The notes under the pieces are model-generated. The model worked only from the letters and a program-made list of their open reading frames with translations, did no database searches and was not told the DNA's origin. Made by a program: the position numbers and the translations under genes. Shown one piece after another: positions 1-8,606 of a stretch of DNA of 64,000 nt. The stretch is from Methylobacterium sp. DB0501 (GTDB lineage: Bacteria > Pseudomonadota > Alphaproteobacteria > Rhizobiales > Beijerinckiaceae). Positions within the stretch are counted from its first letter, which is position 1, and the number at the start of each line of letters is the position of its first letter. The stretch lies in assembly GCF_011043735.1 (NCBI RefSeq), contig NZ_JAAKGV010000005.1:186001-250000 (forward strand), read 5' to 3'.

Positions 1-392
1 CTCGGTACCTTGAGCACCCAGAGGGAATTCGGCTCGACATGGGCGAACTCGTAGGGGAGGTGGCTGCGCTCGATCAGGAAGGCGCCCGGCCGGCAGCGCA
101 CGTCCTTGCCGTCCTGGCGAAAGCTGACCTCCGCCCGCTCCGGCACGGTGATGAGGAAGCTCTCGTCGTGGGCCTGGAGCAGGTGGCGGGCGTGGCGGCG
201 ATAGACGAGGCCGTCCGAGACGTTGCGGGAGATCGCGAGGTCGCCGAGGCTCCAGACCTCGAGGGCGCCGGAGAAGGCCGGGCCGGGGCGAAAACCGAGT
301 TCGAGCGGGAAGTAGGCCCGGCTGACCGCCTCGCTCCAGGCGCGCTTGCGCTCCGCCGGCTCGGCGTGCGCGGTCGAGAACGCGGTTCGCAT
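1..392 (-). CDS. AraC-family regulator, N-terminal part (runs off window start)
   Basis: Reading the minus strand from an ATG at 392 gives about 130 residues with no stop before the window edge, so the gene is partial. The start follows a good GGAGG about 5 bases upstream. The text (AFSTAHAEPAERKRAWSEAV early on, then YRRHARHLLQAHDES and RCRPGAFLIERSHLPYEF) looks like the cupin-like AraC_binding_2 sensory domain found in front of AraC-type helix-turn-helix domains. The DNA-binding half would lie outside the window, so the call rests on the sensory domain only. It is co-oriented with the pxp operon but separated from pxpC by about 215 bases with a hairpin, so it is probably a separate unit. 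Confidence 0.6.
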   Translation of the reverse strand, partial: MRTAFSTAHAEPAERKRAWSEAVSRAYFPLELGFRPGPAFSGALEVWSLGDLAISRNVSDGLVYRRHARHLLQAHDESFLITVPERAEVSFRQDGKDVRCRPGAFLIERSHLPYEFAHVEPNSLWVLKVP

Positions 393-561
393 CACCCGAT
401 CCTCCTGCTACTGACACGGTCCGGCGCGTCGCCCCGGGCCGGCTTGCCGGCTCAAGCCAGCACAGTAGACGGCGTTCCGGCGCCCCGCTCTTGCACCTGA
501 GTGCGCGAAGACTTGCTCCTCAGCGCGGTGATCTTCACGCGAACGTGCACAACGGCAAAGC

Positions 562-582
562 CCCGGAGACCGGGTCTCCGGG
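562..582 (-). terminator. Hairpin after the pxp operon
   Basis: A perfect 9-bp stem (CCCGGAGAC / GTCTCCGGG) with a 3-base loop lies 27 bases beyond the stop of pxpC. The minus-strand side is followed by only a short T run (CTTTG), so it is a plausible but not textbook intrinsic terminator. The rest of 393-608 shows no gene. Confidence 0.5.
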
Positions 583-608
583 TTGCTTGACGCGTCTCGA
601 CCGCCCGC

Positions 609-1589
609 TCACGCGAGAGCGTCCCGGATCCGGGCGAGCCGCCCGGCATTCTCGGTCCGCGCCGCGAGCGCCCCCGCCATGTCGGTGCGGGCGAAGCGCA
701 CCGGCTGGTGCGGCTGGAGCTGCCCGATCAGGTCCATGTCCGCTGCAATCACCGTGCCGATCATGAAGTAGCCGCCGCCCGACACCGCGTCGCGGTGCAG
801 GACGATCGGCTCGGTGCCGCCCGGCACCTGGATCGAGCCGTAGGGATAGCAGCTGTCGACGATGTTCGACGGGTCGGAGCCGGCGCCGAAGGGCGGCTCG
901 CGAGGCACGAAGTCGAGGGCGTGCCCGCCGCGGAAGCGGTAGCCGATCCGGTCGGCTTCGGGCGCCACCTTCCAGGTATCCGCCAGGAAACGCTCGGTCG
1001 CGTCCCTGGTGATCCGGTGGTCGTAGAGACCGGGCAGCATCCGCAGCACCGGCTCGGCCGTGCGGCGCAAGGCCGCCGGAAGGCTGCGCCCCTCCCCTGC
1101 CGGGCGTCCGGCCCCGATTCCGAGGCGGTCGCCGGCCTTCAGCGCCCGTCCCTCGTGGCCGCCGAGCGCGCCCAGGGCGTAGGTCGCCCGGGAGCCGAGA
1201 ACCGCCGGCACGTCGATGCCGCCCGAGACGGCGATGTAGGCGCGGGCCCCGGCCTTGAGGAAACCGAAGGACAGGACCTGCCCGGCCCGGACCGGCAGGG
1301 CGGTCCAGCCCGGCTGCTCGACCCCGTCGAGCTTCGGCGGCATCTCGGCACCCGTGACCGCCACGATGGCGTCGGCGGTGAAGCGGATCTCCGGTCCGAG
1401 GAAGACCGCCTCGAGCCCGGCCGCGTCCTCGTCGTTGCCGACGAGGAGGTTGGCGGCGATCAGGGATTCCCGGTCCATCGCCCCGGAGAGCGGGATGCCG
1501 AGATGGTAGTAGCCGGGCCGGCCGAGGTCCTGCACCGTGGTCGACAGGCCGGGCTTGACGATCTCGATCATGGATGCGGCCTCAGCCAT
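609..1589 (-). CDS. pxpC: 5-oxoprolinase subunit C (KipA/AHS2 family)
   Basis: This 326-residue protein has the AHS2 (KipA, carboxyltransferase-domain subunit 2) signature: VKPGLSTTVQDLGRPGYYHLGIPLSGAMD at the N terminus (split by me as VKPGLSTTVQDLGR then PGYYHLG), AVTGAEMPP and YIAVSGGIDVPAVLGSRATY centrally. The family is one half of a two-subunit cap-and-core fold that in urea carboxylase is the carboxyltransferase domain and in PxpABC contributes to ATP-dependent opening of 5-oxoproline to glutamate. Its ATG overlaps the end of pxpB by 8 bases, so the two are translationally coupled. A second in-frame ATG six codons in (at 1571) is an alternative start. Confidence 0.9.
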   Translation of the reverse strand: MAEAASMIEIVKPGLSTTVQDLGRPGYYHLGIPLSGAMDRESLIAANLLVGNDEDAAGLEAVFLGPEIRFTADAIVAVTGAEMPPKLDGVEQPGWTALPVRAGQVLSFGFLKAGARAYIAVSGGIDVPAVLGSRATYALGALGGHEGRALKAGDRLGIGAGRPAGEGRSLPAALRRTAEPVLRMLPGLYDHRITRDATERFLADTWKVAPEADRIGYRFRGGHALDFVPREPPFGAGSDPSNIVDSCYPYGSIQVPGGTEPIVLHRDAVSGGGYFMIGTVIAADMDLIGQLQPHQPVRFARTDMAGALAARTENAGRLARIRDALA

Positions 1590-2445
1590 GGAGCACCCCC
1601 AGGAGCGCGGCGTTGGTGCCGGTGGGATCGGCCTGGAAGGCGGCGAGCGAGAAATCGACCTCCCGGATCAGCGGGCTGAACCGCCCGGCCTCGACCTCCT
1701 CCACCGCGGCGTCGTACTCGTCCCGCCCGACGGGCCGGAACTTCACGATATCGCCCGGCCGGAACAGGATCATGAAGTCGCGCAGGTAGCTGATCTTCTG
1801 CGTCGGATCGTAGATCGGCATCGGGGTGATGCCGAACATCTGGTAGCCGCCGGCGCCCCGGACCGAATAGATCGCCCCGAAGCAGCCGCCATGGCCGACG
1901 GTGAGCTTCGGGGTGTCGGTGCGTGGACGCAGGTACTTCGGCGCCTGGATCTGCTTGTCGCGCTCGACCATCTGGTACAGGAACGGCAGGCCCGCGACGA
2001 AGCCGACCATCGAGACGAACCACGGCGAGCCCGCATGCGCCGCGACCAGGGACGGCACGTCCGGATAGCCGTTGATCCGCGCGGTGTATTCGAGATCGGT
2101 GGCGCCCGGATCCTGGTGGCGCTCGCGGAAGCGCATCAGGGTCTCGCGGGTCCAGGGATCGTCGTAGAAGACCGGCATCTCGAGGATCCGGGTCTTCAGT
2201 TCGGCCCCGCCGGAGCCGGCGCCCTCGAGGCTCTTCAGCTCGCGGAGCAGGTCGTCGGGGGCGATGACGTCCGGATCGAACTTGATCTGGAACGAGGCGT
2301 TGGCCGGGCAGATCTCGGTGACGCCGCGGATGCGGCTTTCGCGCACCGCATTGGTGATCGAGAGGCTGCGGGAGAAGGCTTCGAGGGACATCGCCTCGTC
2401 GACCTCGACGAAGACGTGCTCGTCGCCACCGAACGTGTAGCGCAT
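1582..2445 (-). CDS. pxpB: 5-oxoprolinase subunit B (KipI/AHS1 family)
   Basis: A 287-residue AHS1-family protein. Typical features are EVDEAMSLEAFSRSLSITNAV near the N terminus, SFQIKFDPD and the C-terminal block with GFVAGLPFLYQM, VGHGGCFGAIYSVRGAGGYQMFG and ILFRPGDIVKF. AHS1 and AHS2 proteins act as a heterodimer; in PxpABC they work with PxpA on 5-oxoproline, and in urea carboxylase the fused pair is the biotin-dependent carboxyltransferase. It lies 18 bases downstream of the biotin carboxylase gene and overlaps pxpC. It is longer at the N terminus than the roughly 220-residue KipI of Bacillus, which matches the proteobacterial group that travels with biotin genes. Confidence 0.9.
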   Translation of the reverse strand: MRYTFGGDEHVFVEVDEAMSLEAFSRSLSITNAVRESRIRGVTEICPANASFQIKFDPDVIAPDDLLRELKSLEGAGSGGAELKTRILEMPVFYDDPWTRETLMRFRERHQDPGATDLEYTARINGYPDVPSLVAAHAGSPWFVSMVGFVAGLPFLYQMVERDKQIQAPKYLRPRTDTPKLTVGHGGCFGAIYSVRGAGGYQMFGITPMPIYDPTQKISYLRDFMILFRPGDIVKFRPVGRDEYDAAVEEVEAGRFSPLIREVDFSLAAFQADPTGTNAALLGVLHG

Positions 2446-2463
2446 GGTCGCGAGGCTTCCTTC

Positions 2464-3825
2464 TCAGGGAGTGAGCGGATTGGATTCGAGCCAGGCTTCG
2501 AGCCATCTCGTGTGAACGTCGCCCACCCGTACGGCCGGATCGGCGACGAGCGCCCGGTGCAGGGCGGCGGTGGTCGGCAGGCCTTCCACGGCGAGTTCGC
2601 CGAGCGCCCGGCCGAGGCGGGCGAGCGCCGCCTCCCGGGTCTCGTCGTGGACGACGAGCTTGGCCAGCAGCGAATCGTAGAAGGGCGGGACCGCGTAGCC
2701 GGGATAGAGCATCGTGTCGACGCGCACGCCGGGCCCGCCGGGAAGGCTCAAGCCCGTGATCGTGCCGGGCGCCGGCTGGAAGCCGCGGGCCGAATCCTCG
2801 GCGTTGATCCTCACCTCGATCGCATGGCCCCGCGGCCGCACGTCGGCTTGCGACAGGCGCAGGGACTCGCCCCCGGCGATCCGGATCATCTCGCGCACGA
2901 GATCGATGCCGGTGATCATCTCGGTGACAGGGTGCTCGACTTGTATGCGCGTGTTCATCTCGATGAAGAAGAACGCGCCGGTCGCGGCATCGTACAGGTA
3001 TTCGAGGGTGCCGGCGCCCCGATAGCCGACGGCCTTCGCCAGCCAGACCGCGGAGGTGCAGAGCGCCTCGCGCGCCTCCGGCGACAGGCAGGCGGCGGGC
3101 GCCTCCTCCCACACCTTCTGGCGCCGGCGCTGGAGCGAGCATTCGCGCTCATGGAGATGAATCGCATCCCGCCCGTCGCCCAGCACCTGCACCTCGACGT
3201 GGCGGGCCTTGGCGACGAAGCGCTCGAGGTAGAGGCCGCCGTCGCCGAAGGCGGCCTTGGCCTCGGCGGTCGCCTGCGGGATCAGGGCCGCGAGGTCGTC
3301 CGGATCCCGCGCCACCCGGATGCCGCGCCCGCCGCCGCCGGCCGCCGCCTTGATCATTACGGGAAAGCCGATCGCGTCCGCGGCGGCGCGGGCCGCCTCC
3401 AGCCCCTCGACCCGGCCCTCGCTGCCCGGCACGGTCGGCACGCCGGCGGCGGCGGCGATCGATCGGGCGGTCGCCTTGTCGCCCATCCGGCGGATCGTCT
3501 CGGGCGCCGGGCCGACGAAGACGAGGCCCGCCTCCTCGACCATCTGGGCGAAGTCGGCATTCTCCGACAGGAAGCCGTAGCCCGGATGGACCGCGTCGCA
3601 GCCGCTCTCGATCGCGGCGCGCAGCACCGCCTCCTTGTTCAGGTAGGACTTGCCCGCATGCGCCGGGCCGATCTCCGCGACGGCGTCGGCGAGGCGGGCG
3701 GGGAGCATCTCCCGGTCGGCGGCGCTCACCGCCTGGACGGTGGCGATGCCGAGCTCGCGGGCGGCGCGGACGATGCGCAGGGCGATCTCGCCCCGGTTGG
3801 CAACGAAGATCCGGCGGATCGCCAT
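2464..3825 (-). CDS. Biotin carboxylase subunit (AccC family)
   Basis: A 453-residue biotin carboxylase. The start is MAIRRIFVANRGEIALR at 3825; the open frame continues far upstream but that part is read-through. Seen: the ATP-grasp glycine-rich loop with K159 and GGGGRG at 163-168, HERECSLQRRRQKVWEEAPA around 226-245, and EMNTRIQVEHPV at 289-300. The enzyme uses ATP and bicarbonate to carboxylate biotin on a carrier protein. Its start is 5 bases beyond the carrier-gene stop. The generic annotation would be acetyl-CoA carboxylase accC, but the operon with pxpA/B/C suggests it is a dedicated subunit of a 5-oxoproline or related carboxylase rather than the fatty-acid enzyme; that last point is inference. 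Confidence 0.88.
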   Translation of the reverse strand: MAIRRIFVANRGEIALRIVRAARELGIATVQAVSAADREMLPARLADAVAEIGPAHAGKSYLNKEAVLRAAIESGCDAVHPGYGFLSENADFAQMVEEAGLVFVGPAPETIRRMGDKATARSIAAAAGVPTVPGSEGRVEGLEAARAAADAIGFPVMIKAAAGGGGRGIRVARDPDDLAALIPQATAEAKAAFGDGGLYLERFVAKARHVEVQVLGDGRDAIHLHERECSLQRRRQKVWEEAPAACLSPEAREALCTSAVWLAKAVGYRGAGTLEYLYDAATGAFFFIEMNTRIQVEHPVTEMITGIDLVREMIRIAGGESLRLSQADVRPRGHAIEVRINAEDSARGFQPAPGTITGLSLPGGPGVRVDTMLYPGYAVPPFYDSLLAKLVVHDETREAALARLGRALGELAVEGLPTTAALHRALVADPAVRVGDVHTRWLEAWLESNPLTP

Positions 3826-3830
3826 GGCGC

Positions 3831-4073
3831 TCACGCCTCGAGGTCGTAGAGCGGCTGGCCGGCCATCACTGCGTCCTCGTTCTCGATGTGGAAGGCCTTC
3901 AAGGTCCCGGCCTCCTCGGCGGTGACCGGCGTGAAGGTCTTCATCACCTCGATCAGCCCGATCGTGTCGCCGACCGCGACCGCGTCGCCCTCCGCCTTGA
4001 ACGGCGGGTCGCCCGGATTGGCCGCGCGGTAGAAGGTACCCGGGATCGGGGCCTGGATGGTCTTGAGCGCCAT
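3831..4073 (-). CDS. Biotin carboxyl carrier protein, minimal biotinyl domain
   Basis: An 80-residue protein that is little more than a lipoyl/biotinyl domain. The biotinylation site is K45 in EVMKT (a variant of the usual AMKM/VMKM). It should accept biotin from BirA and shuttle carboxyl groups between the neighbouring biotin carboxylase and a carboxyltransferase. It lacks the long Ala/Pro-rich N-terminal region of housekeeping AccB. Located 21 bases after pxpA and 5 bases before the biotin carboxylase, in one operon. Confidence 0.88.
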   Translation of the reverse strand: MALKTIQAPIPGTFYRAANPGDPPFKAEGDAVAVGDTIGLIEVMKTFTPVTAEEAGTLKAFHIENEDAVMAGQPLYDLEA

Positions 4074-4094
4074 GGATGGTCCTGTGGGGGTTGG

Positions 4095-4829
4095 TCAGGC
4101 CGCGTGCTCCAGCCCTTCCCGGCGGAGGGCCTGGCGCAGGGTGCGGGCGAGGTCGGCCGCCCCCGGCGTGTCGGAATGGATGCAGATGCTCTCGCAGCCG
4201 ACCGGGACGTCCCGCCCGCCCACCGTCGCCACCACGCCCTCGCGAAGGGCGCGCAGGCAGCGGGCGGTGCCGGCCTCCGCCTCGACCGGCGGGTGTTCGC
4301 GGGTGATGATCAGGCTGCCGTCGTCGGCGTAGTCGAGATCGGCGTAGAACTCCGCCACCATCGCGTGGCCGCGCGCCGGATAGACGCTCTCGTGCAGCGT
4401 GCCGCGCATGCCGAGGATCGGCACCCGGAAGATGTCGGCGGCGTCGCAGATAGCCTCGGCGATGTCGGGCTGGCGCGCCGCCATGCCGTAGAGCGAGCCG
4501 TGCGGCTTGATGTGGTTGAGGACCAGCCCCTCCGCATCGAGGAAGCCTTTCAGCGCACCGATCTGGTAGATCAGGCAGTTCGTCAGTTCCTCGCGGCCGA
4601 TCTTCATCTCGCGCCGGCCGAAGCCCTGGAGATCGGGCAGGGACGGGTGGGCGCCGACCGCGACCCCGTGGGCCTTGGCCAGCCGTACCGTCGCCCGCAT
4701 GTGATTGAAGTCGGAGCCGTGGAAGCCGCAGGCGACGTTGGCGATGTGGATGTGGGGCATCAGCGCGGCGTCGTCGCCGAGGCGCCAGATGCCGAAGCCC
4801 TCGCCCATGTCGCAGTTGATCGAGACCAT
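4095..4829 (-). CDS. pxpA: 5-oxoprolinase subunit A (LamB/YcsF family)
   Basis: A 244-residue LamB/YcsF protein: VSINCDMGEGFG at the start, NVACGFHGSDF, GAHPSLPDLQGFGRREM, and HIKPHGSLYG in the middle. PxpA is the third component of the ATP-dependent 5-oxoprolinase. I chose the ATG at 4829 because GGAGG lies 6 bases upstream and the family starts at this point; an upstream extension to 4967 overlaps the divergent LysR start and has no family character. It is the first gene of the operon pxpA-BCCP-BC-pxpB-pxpC. The promoter should lie in the 121-base gap to the LysR gene. Confidence 0.9.
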   Translation of the reverse strand: MVSINCDMGEGFGIWRLGDDAALMPHIHIANVACGFHGSDFNHMRATVRLAKAHGVAVGAHPSLPDLQGFGRREMKIGREELTNCLIYQIGALKGFLDAEGLVLNHIKPHGSLYGMAARQPDIAEAICDAADIFRVPILGMRGTLHESVYPARGHAMVAEFYADLDYADDGSLIITREHPPVEAEAGTARCLRALREGVVATVGGRDVPVGCESICIHSDTPGAADLARTLRQALRREGLEHAA

Positions 4830-4950
4830 CGGGTTGCCTCCGGCTGGATCGCGGCCCGGAGAGTTGCAAGCGCCCGCTCCATTGTAAAATCGGGAATCTG
4901 CGTGCCGGGTTTCGAAAAATCCGATACCTCCTCCCGGTCGGGGGCCGGGC

Positions 4951-5856
4951 ATGTCGATCTCTCTCAAGCAGATCCGCTACTTCATCGCAGCCGCGGAATC
5001 CGGCCGCATCTCGCAGGCGGCGGTGGAGCTGAACGTGTCGCAATCCGCCGTGACGGCGGCCGTGCAGCAGCTCGAGGGAACCCTTGGCGTGCGCTTGTTC
5101 GAGCGGCATGCGGCCGGCGTCGCCCTGACGCGAGAGGGCAACCGCTTCCTGCTCCACGGGCGCAACATCATGGCGGCGGTGGCCGAGGCGGTGCGCGAGC
5201 CGCGGGCGGCGGGCGCCGCCGTCACCGGCACGGTCCGGGTCGGGGTGACCTACACGGTGGCGGGCTACTTCCTGCCGCGCCACCACGCCCGCTTCGCCTC
5301 GAGCTTCCCGGGCGTGACGCTGACCCTGTTCGAGGCGCCGCGCGACGTCATCGAGCGGGCGCTCATCGACGGCGCGCTCGACATCGCGGTCATGCTTGTC
5401 TCGAACCTCCAAGCGCGCGACGCCCTCGCCTCCGAGACCCTGATCCGCTCGCGGCGCCGGCTCTGGCTGCCCGCCGAGCACCCGCTCCTGCGCCAGGGTC
5501 GGGTGGGCCTGAGCGACGTCGCCCGCCACCCCTACATCATGCTCACGGTCGACGAGGCCGGCCACACCTCGGGCCGTTACTGGGCCCTGACCCCGTTCCG
5601 CCCCGAGGTGATCTTCAAGACGTCGTCCGTCGAATCGGTGCGCAGCATGGTGGCGGCCGGGATGGGGGTCACGATCCTCTCCGACCTCGTCTATCGGCCC
5701 TGGTCCCTGGAGGGCCAGCGCCTGGAGCGGCGCCAGGTCGAGGACGACATCCCGACCATGGATGTCGGCCTCGCCTGGCGGGCCGACACGGACCTCTCCC
5801 CCGCCGCCCGGACGTTTCGCGAGTTCGTGAACCTCGCCTGCGCGGGCCAGGGCTGA
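4951..5856 (+). CDS. LysR-family transcriptional regulator
   Basis: 301 residues with an N-terminal winged helix-turn-helix (ISLKQIRYFIAAAESGRISQ, then AAVELNVSQSAVTAAVQQLE, residues 3-60) followed by a two-lobed effector domain starting with GTVRVGVTYTVAGYFLP. Divergent from the pxp operon, so most likely its regulator, sensing 5-oxoproline, glutamate-related or another substrate of that enzyme set; the effector is not readable from sequence. The intergenic DNA contains AAATCGG and AAATCCGAT elements in opposite sense about 25 bases apart, a weak candidate site. Confidence 0.85.
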   Translation: MSISLKQIRYFIAAAESGRISQAAVELNVSQSAVTAAVQQLEGTLGVRLFERHAAGVALTREGNRFLLHGRNIMAAVAEAVREPRAAGAAVTGTVRVGVTYTVAGYFLPRHHARFASSFPGVTLTLFEAPRDVIERALIDGALDIAVMLVSNLQARDALASETLIRSRRRLWLPAEHPLLRQGRVGLSDVARHPYIMLTVDEAGHTSGRYWALTPFRPEVIFKTSSVESVRSMVAAGMGVTILSDLVYRPWSLEGQRLERRQVEDDIPTMDVGLAWRADTDLSPAARTFREFVNLACAGQG

Positions 5857-5913
5857 GCCGCCCGGCACCGTCCGTCGAGCGGAGCATCTTCGACCAAAGG
5901 TCGTTGGAAACGA

Positions 5914-5965
5914 CTTCTGGTTGCGTTCTCGAGGTTTCGCCGGGCACAAGGTCCCGGATTTCTGG
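5914..5965 (-). repeat. Dispersed repeat copy A (KSGTL/ERNQ element)
   Basis: Read on the minus strand, about 46 bases here match 59624-59670 on the plus strand at roughly 78% identity. Both contain TCCGGGACCTTG and CCGGCGAAA, and both would encode KSGTL-x-PAK-x-x-ERNQ in the same frame. The surrounding stretch 5857-6177 has no gene I can support; it also holds TCCGATCGATTGCT at 6071-6084, which recurs exactly at 18732-18745. These look like pieces of dispersed intergenic repeats. Confidence 0.5.
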
Positions 5966-6177
5966 AGCTTGGCGTCGAAAATTCGTGATGGGTCGACGGC
6001 CCCGTCGCTCTCGGGCTTGCCCAAGATCGACGTCGATGCGTCGGCCTCGTGGAGTGTCCATATTACGAAATCCGATCGATTGCTTCGCGATGCAGATTCC
6101 GCTTTCGCTCGGGCCCCACGCGGACGTCCTCACCCGCGCTGCCGACAAGGTGCGGTTCGCCGATCCGCCCTCCATCA

Positions 6178-6659
6178 GAGATCCGGCTGACTCACCTGCT
6201 GACCCACCGCGGCTCCTGCTTCACGGCTGATGCTTTCGAAGTGGCTTGCCGGCGCTACGAGATCGAGCACCGCAAGACCAGACCCTGCACCCCGAAAACC
6301 AACGGCATGGTCGAGCGCTCCAAGGGTTGGGTGCAGCGCGAGGTGCTCGGTATTGCGATCACTGCCACCAGGATTTGGAGTTCCTGCTGGCGGGCTTCCG
6401 CGTGATCTGCAATGCTCGCGGATACCGTGTCCTGGAAGGTCTCTCGCCCGTGTTGGTCCTGCTCCAACATCCGGAGGATAAACCGGGCCTGGCTCGCGCA
6501 GCAGCCAGGAAGACCGATCCCGCCACTCCGTATCCGACGCTCGAGGTCGTTGCCGACGCCAAAGAGGTCTCGCAACCAGACATGGAGCCTGGAGATTTTT
6601 CTCAAACGGCCAGTGGTCATGCTGTGATAGTAGCCTGGAAAACCAAACGGCTGCAATGA
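6178..6659 (+). pseudogene. IS481-type transposase, 3' remnant with frameshift
   Basis: From 6181 one frame reads LTHRGSCFTADAFEVACRRY, then EIEHRKTRPCTPKTNGMVER, the C-terminal half of an IS481/IS3-like rve integrase core. At about 6358-6368 the similarity moves to the next frame: HQDLEFLLAGFRVICNARGY and LEVVADAKEVSQPD. There is no N-terminal half or start. The usual catalytic Asp of the T-D-x-G-S motif reads His (THRGS). This is a dead IS relic at the left edge of the AT-rich island. Confidence 0.8.
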
Positions 6660-6749
6660 ATACATTCTTTAGCGGCGATATGTTATGTGCTAGGAAATCC
6701 ACCTAGCTGATTCCGCGTCTAATGTAAATATTCCTATCAAGGACAATTT

Positions 6750-8339
6750 ATGATAAAATCGATGACACCAATGTTTTTTTATCTCATCAGGGATATCGTC
6801 GAAAATGATGCCTCGCTTTCGTCTAAGTATTATTTAAGAAAAGATTTGCACGATCAATACGGTTTTTCTAGCGCAAATTCATATTTTCAGTTTATTATGG
6901 AATTTATCATTGCACGGCAGGCTAATATGCCGCGCCCACCGGTTATACCTGACAAGTTTTTTGCTCACATTTCAAGAAAAAACTCTTCAGAAGAAATAAA
7001 TTTTCTTGATCTCGTAGCAGACAATATTTATAAAACTTACAATGGGGCCGATCGGCAAGCAAGATCGAACATATCTATTTCTCATTTGATGAATCTTCGG
7101 TCGATCCAATCCTCCCGTTGGCTGAATAAACATGATACCAGTCAATCGCAAGCCTTTGCTCGGTATATCCAAAATCTGAGCACCGAAAAATTCAAAAATC
7201 AAATTTCCGACGGCAATTTTTGTAGCGTTTGCATCGCCGGATTTCACAGATCTGTATTAGGTCTCGGTGAGGATGCTAGACGACTTGCAGATGTATTATT
7301 AGCGTTGAATTACAGAGTTGAGTTAATTGATTTTTCTAGCAATCTTTTTCCCGTTTCCGACGAGGCGGATATATATGAGGCTTTTCGAGTTAACCGCCCG
7401 ACGGCTCCAATCATAATATTTTGCATGCCTCTCGCCGAGATTGCTCGATTATGGGCGTTTACCTACCCAAATATTTCCGCCGGACGCTACGTAATTGCTT
7501 ACTCTCCATGGGAATTATCAGAACTGCCATTAGGAAGCCATTTTATCCTCAAGCATTGCGATGAGGTGTGGTGCTCAACTCAATATCAGTATGATATGTA
7601 CGCAGCGATTTGCAAAGAAAAAGCCTATTTGGTTCCACTTTACGTCAGATCTGCAGATCCTCAATGTTCAGACTTTATAAAAAATTTATTATCTGATAAG
7701 TTCAATTTTTTATTTGCTTTCGACTTTAACTCACGTATTGAGCGAAAAAATCCGCTTGGGCTTGTATGGGCATTTCGATGCGCATTTCCGCAAAATAATC
7801 GTGATGTCCAACTAGTTCTAAAAACAATCAACGCGACCAGCAATCTACGAGCCCTGGAGGATTTAAATCATGCAATCGGAAACGACGATCGAATTATTAT
7901 AATAGATCGTGATTTAACATCTTTTGAAATGGCCTATTTAATCAGAGAATCGGATGTTTTTGTATCCTTGCATCGCGCTGAAGGTTTCGGTCGATTGCTG
8001 GCGGAAGCAATGCTTTTGCGCACTCTTGTAATTTGCACAGACTACTCTGGATCAAAGGATTACGCAGTGCCCGACACAGCTGTCTTAACCCGATACTGGC
8101 TAAAATCTGTAGAGCCACATGAATACCCTTCTGCCATTGGTGAATGGGCAGAGCCTGATTTACATCACGCAGCATTTCTGATGAATAAGACATACAGCAA
8201 TCCAAAAATCCATGCAGACAAAATAGACGCTGCCCATCGCTTAGTATTTGATAAATTTGGCATTAAAACTGTGGCCAATATAGTTAAGCATCGACTAGAT
8301 ACTATTTATGATCAAAAGAATTATACGAAAGATAAATAA
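6750..8339 (+). CDS. GT-B glycosyltransferase (group 1 type), AT-rich
   Basis: 529 residues. The start ATG follows AAGGAC at good spacing. The C-terminal half is a GT-B nucleotide-sugar domain: FLFAFDFNSRIERKNPLGL around 319-337, DVFVSLHRAEGFGRLLAEAM around 402-421 with the E-x7-E pair at E411 and E419. The central part has GFHRSVLGLGEDARRLADVL, typical of the acceptor-side Rossmann domain. The first 160 residues are not recognisable. It probably adds a sugar to a surface polysaccharide or to protein. Base composition is far more AT-rich than all flanking operons, and it is bracketed by IS relics, so horizontal acquisition is likely. No wzx/wzy or sugar-nucleotide genes are nearby. Confidence 0.82.
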   Translation: MIKSMTPMFFYLIRDIVENDASLSSKYYLRKDLHDQYGFSSANSYFQFIMEFIIARQANMPRPPVIPDKFFAHISRKNSSEEINFLDLVADNIYKTYNGADRQARSNISISHLMNLRSIQSSRWLNKHDTSQSQAFARYIQNLSTEKFKNQISDGNFCSVCIAGFHRSVLGLGEDARRLADVLLALNYRVELIDFSSNLFPVSDEADIYEAFRVNRPTAPIIIFCMPLAEIARLWAFTYPNISAGRYVIAYSPWELSELPLGSHFILKHCDEVWCSTQYQYDMYAAICKEKAYLVPLYVRSADPQCSDFIKNLLSDKFNFLFAFDFNSRIERKNPLGLVWAFRCAFPQNNRDVQLVLKTINATSNLRALEDLNHAIGNDDRIIIIDRDLTSFEMAYLIRESDVFVSLHRAEGFGRLLAEAMLLRTLVICTDYSGSKDYAVPDTAVLTRYWLKSVEPHEYPSAIGEWAEPDLHHAAFLMNKTYSNPKIHADKIDAAHRLVFDKFGIKTVANIVKHRLDTIYDQKNYTKDK

Positions 8340-8496
8340 TGTGATATTACAGAATGTTATTATCTTTGTTATTTGTGGTACATTCATATACTTATTTTTG
8401 AATCAATTAGATCTTGACATGAGCAGGATCGATCAAATGTAATCTGTCGATGTATTAAATCCGAATGTTAATTTGGGTGCTGTGGGTAAGGGAGAG

Positions 8497-8600
8497 ACCG
8501 AGAGCCACCGGCTGCGCCAATGGATCGCTTTTGCTTTGAACAAGCCGTTGATCGTCTCCGCCGGGGCGGTGCGGGGGCGTCCCACATTCGCAGGCAGAGC
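8497..8600 (-). pseudogene. IS3-family transposase fragment
   Basis: The minus strand reads PAETINGLFKAKAIHWRSRW, matching the well-conserved catalytic-Glu region of IS3-group OrfB (AETINxLFKAEVIHRRGPW). Only about 30 codons remain and it abuts the IS256 end at 8607. The same region of the same family appears at 12.2 kb. Around it, 8340-8496 is AT-rich with no gene. Confidence 0.6.
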
Positions 8601-8606
8601 ACGATC

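Noticed and set aside
2464-6024. A single 1,186-codon open frame on the minus strand
   Set aside because: It is read-through of the biotin carboxylase frame across pxpA, the carrier and the LysR gene; only the last 453 codons are real.
1537-6230. Long plus-strand frames opposite the pxp operon
   Set aside because: Typical high-GC shadows with Arg/Gly/His-rich text and no family motifs.
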